DNA from: Gaeumannomyces sp. JS-464
Lineage: Eukaryota > Ascomycota > Sordariomycetes > Magnaporthales > Magnaporthaceae
Assembly (NCBI GenBank): GCA_002197995.1
Contig: NGZR01000001.1
Span: 2,294,001-2,358,000, forward strand
Reading direction: 5' to 3'
Length of the DNA stretch: 64,000 bases
Below are positions 56,217-64,000 of the stretch, piece by piece; within the stretch, counting starts at the first letter, position 1; each line of letters starts with the position of its first letter. A program made the position numbers and the translations under genes. The notes below the pieces were generated by a model. The model saw only the letters and a list, made by a program, of their open reading frames with translations. It did not search any database and had not been told where the DNA came from.

Positions 56217-57890
56217 CACCTTACTTATAACTTCTTTCCAGCCTGGGAAAGCTATCAATTAATATCCCCAACCGCAATCAATTGCGTCACTTGTTAGCCA
56301 GAGAGCTGGGTGGACGCCCGAAGAGATTAAAATGCCGCAAACCGCCGAAAAGCGGGAAGCGCAACGCCTGGAGGCGGTACGACAAGTGCGCTTTAACCCC
56401 CGCGACCTCTATAAGGCCCTTTAGGAGGGTGGCGGTCGCCGATCGACCTTGGGAGGAACAAAACACGGAAACTGGTAGCCGGGAACTACTGGTGGCCAGG
56501 GCAAGCAGCAAAGGTCGACCGTTATATTAACAACTGTCTTTGCCGATTATCCAAAGTGCTACGAAAAAAACGCCAAGCTTGTTGCACCCGATCCCAGTGG
56601 CACAAAGGCCCGGAGCCCACTTTATTATCGACTTTAAAAGCTTTCACCCCGACAAAAAAGGCTTCGACAACGCCTTGGTAATGGTGGACTTTTTAAGCAA
56701 ACGAGCATGGACAATGCCGTGCTAACGAACGGCCATAGCCTAAAACGCGGCCAGGATGTGGTACGAAGGTCCGTACAGGGTTTACGGCCTCCCGTTAACC
56801 ATTGGCTTCGATCAAGGACTTTAATTCGTCGCCGACTTTACCAACGAGCTTTTTAAAATATTAGGCATTTAATGGAAGTTATTTTCGGCCGGCCACTCCT
56901 AATCGGCAAAGTAAGACGAAATTATAAACGAGTATTTAAACCAACGTTTAAAACCGTTTGTAAGCCACTTTTAAAACGACTGGTCGGAAGTTATCCCGGC
57001 TATAAACTAGGTGCAAGCATCCATGCCTTACGAGGCTTTAAAAAGCCTTTCCCGATACGAGGTTACCGTAAAAGTACCCTCATTTTGCTATTGGGATTGG
57101 CAGAGAAAAATATAAAAATGGGAAAGCGTTACAGCTAAAAAAAAACTGTCGAAGCAAAAAGCATAAGGCTGGTTTAAACGCATGAAAAAATATACGAACT
57201 TCGTTAAAAGTTTCGTTTAAAAAAACGTAAAACCGGATAACCGAATAAGCGAATAAGCATCGCCGTGCCCCCGATTTTAATGTAAGCGATCGAGTATTTA
57301 TCGTTAAAAAGATTAAAACGACGGACTGCTTAAACGATAAACTCGATTACCTATTAATAAAAAGACACTTTTTTATTAAAGCGATAATTAGACATTTATT
57401 CGAGCTAAAAATGCTTTTAAGCTGGAAAAAATAAACAGTGTTTTACGCTAATCGTTTACGTCGATACCCAAAAAACCCCTACCGGGACAAAAGCCACCAA
57501 AACCAGCAGGTAAGCTCGTTAAAAAGGCCGGTTTGGAAGCCGGGCCCGAGTGGGAAGTGGAGCGGATCCGGACCTTATAAAAGCATTATAAAAGGTTATA
57601 ATACTAAGCGGATTAGAAAGGCTGGGACCTAAACGACAAGTGGTACGATACCGTTAATTTTAAAAACTTCCTAAAGCTGGTTAAGGCTTTTTACAAAAAC
57701 TATCCCAATTAACCGGGTTTTTTAATGCGATTAAAAGCCTGGTTAAAAACCGCTCGAAACGATTAAGTTTTTAACGACCACCCGGACGATAACAAGCTGG
57801 AGGAGATAAAAGTGACCCCCTAGTACGGAAAAAGGAGAAAACGTAACCGGCACAGCTAAAACTACCTTTGCCGATTTCCTTTTTTTTTAA

Positions 57891-57919
57891 GGAGGGGGGG
57901 GGGGGGGGGGGGGGGGTAA
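57891..57919 (+). promoter_or_regulatory. polypurine tract with 23 consecutive G
   Basis: GGA followed by 23 G (57894-57916) and TAA, immediately before the 3' LTR start TGTAGTGGCG at 57920; G1 has GGAGGGGGGTAA at the same place. Confidence 0.75.
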
Positions 57920-58396
57920 TGTAGTGGCGTGGCGCTTTGGGAGTGAGTGAGTGAGTGAGTATATTTAACGTCAGTAAGTCGGGATCTACCAGTCCCTGCC
58001 TCCCAAGGGGCATATGACGTGCTAGCGCTACCTAAGCTAAACATTAGGCTACATGTTGCTATCCGGCGGCTAGCAGAATTAAACCCGAAGGCACACGAAG
58101 GTCGGGCCGCGTTCCAGCGCTCCTTGTTAGTGAGCGGGCAATCGGCGGTAGGGCGTATATATATACGCCAGGGCGTTGTAAAGCGCTGCGGGTGGTAGTA
58201 GTGCGTTCGGCCGGCGAGTATGCCGGTAAAGGGGTGGGGCCGGGTTTTAGGCTGGAAGGTCCTCGGGACCCCCAGGGCCCGGCCGGAGGTGCGGGGGACC
58301 AACGAGCCTACTGTTAGTCCTGGTGGTACAAAGGAAAAAGGTAAAAGGTGTAGGAGAACAAGGAAAAGGATGTATGCGGGCTTTTTAGGCCTGTTG

Positions 58397-61300
58397 TTAT
58401 CGTCCAGCGATAGTGTAATAATTGGTAGCTTCGGCGAACGAAGCAAAAAGGAAAGGCTTTTGAAGTAGCCGTTTCCAATATCCGGGCCTGTCGGAAGCCG
58501 GGGAGGGGTCCGCTATAGGCCATTTATTTTCTGCCGTTTTAGCCAACCTGCAAAATACAGGGTGGGAAGGGGATTTGTTTCTTCCGCAGCGGCACGGGTT
58601 ATCGTCTTCGTGCTGGAACTTTCGGTGGTACCAGTCGAAATCCCCGTGACCGGTGCGTGCGGCTATTAGCCGTTGCAGTACCCTCCGGTGCAGCTGCAAC
58701 GCTTCGGGCGTATGTTGTGGTGCCGGCGGGAGGCCTATAGCCTTATACCGATCCGGAAAGTTGTCCTTAAACCATGCGTTCCGGGCGTCCCGGGCCGTTT
58801 TCCGGGCTAAAGCCTTTACTCCGGCCACCGTTGGTTTAAAATGTTGGGGTATTGGCAGGGCCGATCCCAACTTTGCTTCGGCGTTTGCCTTTCGTTTCCG
58901 GGGATTCCCATATGGCCCGGGGACCAGCGTACGTATACCTGGTGTTTATCCATAAGGCAATGGATTTCTTTAAAGGCCCTTGTGAACTATCAGGGGCCGT
59001 GCTTAAACAGCCGTTGGCCGCCGAGGTGTTATCGAGGCACAAGTGGAAAGTGCAATTGCGGAAGCTCCAAACGGCTTTACGGAGGCCCATCCGGGCCCCT
59101 TCCGCCTCGCCGTCGAATACTTCCGCGGGATGCGCCAGCCGGCCGTGCCCGGAAAGTTTGCGTTGGCCGGCTTGGTATATTACCCAGCCGTATCCAACTG
59201 CTCCGTTCTTTGCTTTGGACCCGTCGCTATATATTATAACGTCGGTGGGTGGGAGGGTGCAAAGCCACGCCGTAAATGCTTTAGCGGCTGCTTGCTTTTC
59301 TTGTATGGCCACCGTAAGCCCCGTATATTTATAAGGGAGGTAGGCCGGGCGGGTGCAAGCCGGAAGAAGTCCGGCCGTCCTTTGCAAGGAGGTTGCAAGC
59401 CTGCCGGGTAAGCCTGCCCTAGGCCCTCGGGCGTTAAGGGCCGGCTTGGCCGCTGCGGCCAGGGGTGTTCTTCCGGAACCGTATTTATACGGGCCGCAAA
59501 ACGGAGGCGGGCTTGTTCCAAAAGCGCCTGGGCGCCTGGGATGCCGGATTCGTAATGCAATGCGTTTATCGGTGTGGTTTTCCAAGCTGGGACCACTGCC
59601 TTAAGGGACGCGGTTAAGGCTTTATCGACCCGATCGATTAAATGGCCTTGGCGGATAATTTGCTGTTGTGCCGGCTTGTACGGGTGTGGTTTAGTTTTAC
59701 CCTATACCATACCTCGGCCCCGTATAAAGCCGTAGGGATTATAACCGTTGTGACGGCTTTGTAAACCGAATGTGCCGGTATCCCCCCTATCGAATTCGTA
59801 AGCCTTCGGAGGTGGTTGGCAACGCTTTGGGCTTTTGCAGCCCTGTTTTCCACGTGGGCTTTAAAATTAAGCCTTTGGTCGAAAAGGACCCCTAACCACC
59901 GTAAAGCTCCTGTAGCTTGTTGTATGGTAAGGCCCTCCGCCGTAACCGCTGGGGTTGTGGGATTTCTCCGTTGGAAAAATGCATAAGCTCGCACTTCCCC
60001 GGGTCGAAAGCAACCTTATTAAACGTAGGATTTCCGTAACCGTAGCCCCTGCTTTACGGGAGCACTCCTCCGGAGTGCTACCCGTTACGCAAATGCCTAT
60101 ATCGTCCGCGTATCCGTACCTAATCGCTTTTGCTTTGGGTAGGATTTCGGCCATATAAAGCATAAATAGGACCGGTGACGCCGGTACCCTTGGGGTAGCC
60201 CGCAGTCCGGGGAAAAAGGGGGTGCCGTGGCGTCCTCCAAACGCACTTTAACCACCCTGTTTCCTGCAAAAGATGATACCCATCGTACTAACGTTGGATC
60301 CCAGCCTTGGTTTAAAGCCTTTAAAGGAGCCTCCGGCGAAGTACGGCGTCGAAAGCCCCTTGTACATCCATGGTAACGAGGGCGGCCGTTTTATGCTTTT
60401 GGAAGGCCCGTTCCACCTCGTGGGCCACGCATGCCGTTAAATCGATGGCGGCCTTTTTCGGGGTAGCCCCGGCGTGTTGCGGGGCTATAAGCCCGTGTTG
60501 TAATGCGAGGGATGCCATCCGCGAAGCCACCAGCCGCTCCAGCCCTTTCCCTAAGCACGGGAGTAAAGCTATCGGGCGGTAGGATTTTGGGTCCGTTAAA
60601 TCCGTTTTATTCGGCTTTTTCAGCATAACCACTTCCGCTGTGCGGAAAGGGGCTGGGTGGTGCCCGGCCCTAAGGCAAGCCTCGAAAAGGGCCCTAACGT
60701 ATTCCCCTATTGCCGGCCACGCCGCTGTAAGTAGCTTAACCGTTAGGGAATCGACGCCCGGGGCCGTGTTTGCCGTGCCAACGGTGCACTTCCGGCATTC
60801 CTTTAAAGGGACGTGGGGGTCCCACGGGAGTTGTGCGGTCCCTTGGGTAGCCCTTTGCTGTAACGGGTCCTCCTGTAAGTCGTCCTCCGCCGTAAACCTA
60901 CGGAGGATCTTGCGGCCTAATGCTTCCGCTTTATCCCTGGGGCTATTATAACCTCCCCGTTAATATTTAACGGGGGAAGCCGTATAGCGGGTGTAAGTTT
61001 ATGCCACTTTACAGCACGGTATAGCGCTTTCGGGGAATCCATTTCCTCCAGCACGCTGGCCCAATGCTGTTTTTAGCCGTCCGAACCGTTGCTTTTAAAG
61101 CACGGGCTTCGGCCGTAAAAGGCCCGCCGTTTCCCATAGCTTTTGCAAGGTCCCGTTGGGCGTTGGCGCACTTTTCGTTCCACCAGGGTTGGCCTTTTCT
61201 TTTGGCTTTAGGCCCCCGGCCGAAAGCCATTAACGCATCTTTTAATAAGTTTGTTAATGCTTCGGCCGCTTTATCCAGGTGTTCCGCAGTGCCTGGGTTT

Positions 61301-62127
61301 GTAAGTGGTGGCAAGTTGCCGGCCCCCGTTGCTACCGCGTTTGCGAAAAACGGTAGTTTATCGTCTGGTAGCGTAATACGCCGGCAGTCCGGAACGAAGT
61401 TATTGCGGTTAGGAATTTCGATCCGTATCGAGCGGTGGTCCGAATCGGTTGCTAGCGAAGGGTCGATTTCCGCTGTTGCTAAAGGGCGTTGGAAAAGGTA
61501 AGATCCAAAACGCCCCCGTCGTTATGCGTAGGTTGGCCTGGGTCGGTAAGTAGGAGGAGGTTATAGTATTAGCCCATTGGGCTATATCCTGGCCCCTATT
61601 CCTATTACCCTTAACCGGATCCCACGCCGGGGACCCTGCGTTAAAGTCTCCAGCTATAATGCATTTTGCCGTTGGGCGCCAACGTAGTAAAAGGTCCAAC
61701 GAGGGTTCCGAAGGGTCCCCTGGAGGCCTATATACGTTAACGAAGGTGCACCTGGCGACGGTAAGCCAAAGGATGTCCCGGGTGTTGCCTGCCGGCCGGT
61801 CCGCTACGGGCCGAAGCCCCGGGTCCTTCCGTACGTAAGTTATTACCCGAGGCCTGGTTTGGTGGTCGTGCCAGCTATTTACCGGAGTAAATAGCTCGTA
61901 CGACGGGTGGGTGCAAAGCATAAGCTTCCCTTTCCACGCGCTAGGGGCTCCTGCATTAGCACCACGTCGATATTTTGGCTCCAAAATAGTTGGAGTAAAG
62001 TAGCCCCCGCCTCCCAGCTACGTCGAACGTTCGCTTGGGCGGCGGTTAAAGCACGGCGTTCGGGGCGAAGCCCCGGGCGCCGGGCCCTATTGCCATGCGT
62101 TTGTTGTATCCGGTTGGCTGCTGGCAT
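58397..62127 (-). pseudogene. LINE ORF2: endonuclease, reverse transcriptase, RNase H
   Basis: Begins MPAANRIQQTHGNR. AP-endonuclease blocks: ALTAAQANVRRSWEAG, IDVVLMQEP, FVNVYRPPGDPSEPSL, IIAGDFNAGSPAWDP. Reverse transcriptase: SYRPIALLPCLGKGLERLVA, ALVTMDVQGAFDAVLRRRLL and the catalytic GYADDIGICV (about 60100-60130). RNase H: IYSDGSKAKNGAVGYGW, FDGEAEGARMGL and LCLDNTSAANG, i.e. the Asp-Glu-Asp set. The C-terminus has RTGHGDFDWYHRKF and CRCGRNKSPSHPVFC, the terminal zinc motif of Tad1-type elements, and stops at 58397. The frame changes at least six times, with few nonsense codons, so assembly error may account for part of it. Confidence 0.85.
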
Positions 62128-62211
62128 ACGTAAAAGCGGCGTTGTGTATTGGGGGCTTTGGCCCTAGGTTGTTGGCCGGCGGTACCGTCGGTTTCCTCCA
62201 GGGGTTTCCGG

Positions 62212-63985
62212 TTATTTCGATAGCCCCTTCGGGCTCGGGGAGGTCCAGTTCCATATCCGCCAGTACTTCGTATTGGTTGTTAAAACTAACCCTAAGCCTT
62301 TTGGCAGGGTGCCTTCCCTTGCCGGCCGTACGGGCCGCGCCCTCGGGGGCCAGCGGATTGCCGGGCTTACCTCGGCAGCGTCGGCGGTGGCAGCAGCGGC
62401 AGGAACGGCGGCGGCGGCGGGGGTAACGGAAGCAGCGGCGTTACCGGTACCGGCCGCGGGATTGGCATTAGCGGTAACGGTTACAACGGAATTGTCCGTA
62501 GTAACCGCGGTTGCAGGAAGGGCGTTGGCGGTGGCGGCCGCGGCGGCCGCGGCGGTGGCGGCGGCAGCGGCGGCTTCCACCTCTTTTACCGCCGCCCGGT
62601 AGGCTTGTGCCCCTAATTTCCTAACCGCGCCTTTTTCCCCACGGGTTAAATGCTTTAGCACTCCGTTTACCCGTACAGGCTTTATAGGGCAGTTCGGGTG
62701 GTCGGCTGGGTACGGGCCCGAACAGTTTGCGCATTGCGGAAGGGCCGTGCACGGCGATGCGTGCCGGCCGTCGTTTACTTTCCCGCACCGGAGGCACCTA
62801 TCGGCCCGGGCACAGTTGCGAGCCACGTGAAAGCCCGTGGCAGCCGGGGTATGTTGCGTAACCGGCGGGTGTCGTTGTACGCGGCGTAAAAAAGACGTAA
62901 TCCCCCAAAGCCTGAACCCGGTTACGCGCGTGTAAAAGGATATAATCCATAATATACGCCCTTGGTAATCAGCGCCGGCCCCGGAGGGCTTAACGCTTAC
63001 TGGCTTTAGCCCTGTTTGGGCTTCGACTTCCTCCCGGACCAGCTCTTCCGATACCGGGACGCTTTGTCCGAGGCCGTTCGTTAAGGACGTGGGCATCCGG
63101 AAATCACGTAGTTAAACCAGATTTCGGGCTTTTCGATCCTTTCGGCGTTATATAAACGGCCTAATTCGGATCGATGCTGCAAAAGCCGGCTTTGGATATC
63201 CGCCGTTTTTGCTTTTAGCACGAACCCAGTAGGGGTTCGATAAGCTTCCGGGACGTCGGCTGTCGTAAACGGCAGGTCCCTGCTATCGGCAAGGGCTTTG
63301 CGAATACTAAAGCCCGTTTGTTGGTTGGCCCAAGCCTGTTTTTCCTCCGGGATTCTAACAAAAACCCGGAAATCGGCTTTGGGCCGGGCGGGAGGGCGGG
63401 GCTCCCGGGTGCACGGTCTCTTAAAGCCTGTGCGGGTTGCTGGGGCTGCTGAGCCCTGTTCGGGCCGCCGCCGCGTAAGTGGTCGGGGGCGGGCGTTGCG
63501 GGTTAGGCGCGTAAGGTTCCGGGGCCCCGTAGGGGTTTCTTTCCCTTTGGGCCGGCGTTGGCAGGCCGAAAAGGGCTTGTTTGGCGTATTCGATAAAACA
63601 ATCCTTCCAGCCGTTGGCTTCGGGGATTGCCTCCAGTGGGAGGGAAGCGATGCCGGCGTCGATAGAGCGGGCGAGGGTTGTGCAAATTAAAGCCGTTTGC
63701 TGTTGCTTGCGGCTGTAACTCGCAACAATTTCCTCCGCGGCCGCCGCAGCCGACCCGAGGGGTGGGCGCGTAGGCCGGGGGTGGGAAGGGAGGGGAAAAG
63801 AAAGGAAAGGGGCACCTGTGCCGGTGCTGCCGTCGTGGGTGCCTTCCTGGCCCTGAACGGGCCCTGTTGGGTGTTGCGAATTCCGCAACGGGGACGGCGT
63901 GGTCGGGTGCGCTAACGCGCGGGGGGCCCGGGTGGCAGCGACGCGTTCCTCCGGGCCGTTGGGCGACGAGGAGGGCGCGCGCCAC
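62212..63985 (-). pseudogene. LINE ORF1 (nucleic-acid-binding gag-like protein)
   Basis: N-terminal part 63888-63421 (QQQTALICTTLARSIDAGIA); middle part in another frame DFRVFVRIPEEKQAWANQQT and WFNYVISGCPRP; C-terminal part 63096-62212 with ARADRCLRCGKVNDGRHASP and CANCSGPYPADHPNC, two CCHC knuckles. An Ala-rich tract (about 62540-62620) and repeated NPAAGTG-like text follow before GLSK and the stop. The order matches Tad1-type ORF1, which packages the RNA. Two frame changes, near 63100 and 63420. The start may lie beyond 63985. Confidence 0.75.
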
Positions 63986-64000
63986 CCTATTGGCCGAAGG

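Larger units (their letters stand above)
56011..57944 (+). mobile_element. internally deleted gypsy chromovirus (G2), + strand
   Basis: 5' LTR (56011-56206), primer site and a short leader run directly into RNase H/integrase sequence, so gag, protease and RT are deleted. Integrase pieces: NYWWPGQAAKVDRYINNCL, HFIIDFKSFHPDKKGFDNAL, VMVDFLSKRAWTMPC; the C-terminal module and chromodomain follow (EWEVERI ... KGWDLNDKWYDTVNFKNF, about 57550-57670). The first 800 bp are barely mutated, whereas 56830-57760 is AT-rich with stops. The polypurine tract and 25 bp of 3' LTR end at a LINE. Confidence 0.8.
57945..64000 (-). mobile_element. Tad1-like LINE, minus strand, 5' end outside the window
   Basis: More than 6 kb, inserted with its 3' end inside the G2 3' LTR. 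From the right edge: ORF1 (gag-like), ORF2 (endonuclease, RT, RNase H, C-terminal zinc motif), a 3' untranslated part of about 450 bp and a (ACTC)n tail. GC-rich and without RIP-type decay, unlike the retroelements to its left. Frameshifts are many. Confidence 0.88.

Overview
The window looks like nuclear DNA of a filamentous ascomycete (Pezizomycotina, most likely a sordariomycete). The evidence is GC-rich host exons with short GT..AG introns, fungal-type proteins, fungal transposon families (Tad1-like LINE, chromodomain Ty3/gypsy, pogo/Fot1, Tc1, MULE) and a sharply bounded AT-rich block whose coding frames carry the C-to-T / G-to-A decay expected of repeat-induced point mutation (RIP). Species is not assignable from the sequence alone.

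Layout. 1-15 kb is host gene space: a broken alpha/beta-hydrolase end, a secreted A1 aspartic peptidase (-), an unrecognised ORF, a DUF829/PaxU-like protein, a MINDY-type deubiquitinase, a steroid 5-alpha-reductase-family membrane enzyme and a long-N-terminus aquaporin (-). 16.5-32 kb is mosaic accessory DNA: an internally deleted MULE with 45-bp TIRs, two copies of an unknown repeat that both abut the 3' half of a 5S rRNA sequence at the same point, a separate 5S pseudogene, LTR fragments, a LINE 3' end, fragments of two NLR-type genes (TPR-type and ankyrin-type), a small secreted protein gene, a DUF3632 gene and a Tc1 element with perfect 34-bp TIRs. 32-37.2 kb is mostly non-coding and holds a pair of paralogous small-protein genes, the second broken. 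38-56 kb is a RIP-degraded nest of retroelements and pogo elements. 56-64 kb holds an internally deleted gypsy copy whose 3' LTR is cut by a Tad1-like LINE that runs out of the window.

Two themes run across the window. First, many otherwise well-conserved genes are broken by single-base changes, often a missing base in a C, G or A run, which points to assembly error at least as much as to pseudogenes. Second, the gypsy family has 196-bp LTRs and, right after the LTR, a 10-nt site that is the exact reverse complement of a segment inside the LTR, as expected for self-primed chromoviruses. The host genes form no operon or obvious cluster. The best candidate for something undescribed is the repeat joined at a fixed position inside 5S rRNA sequence; I did not find a complete novel multi-gene system.
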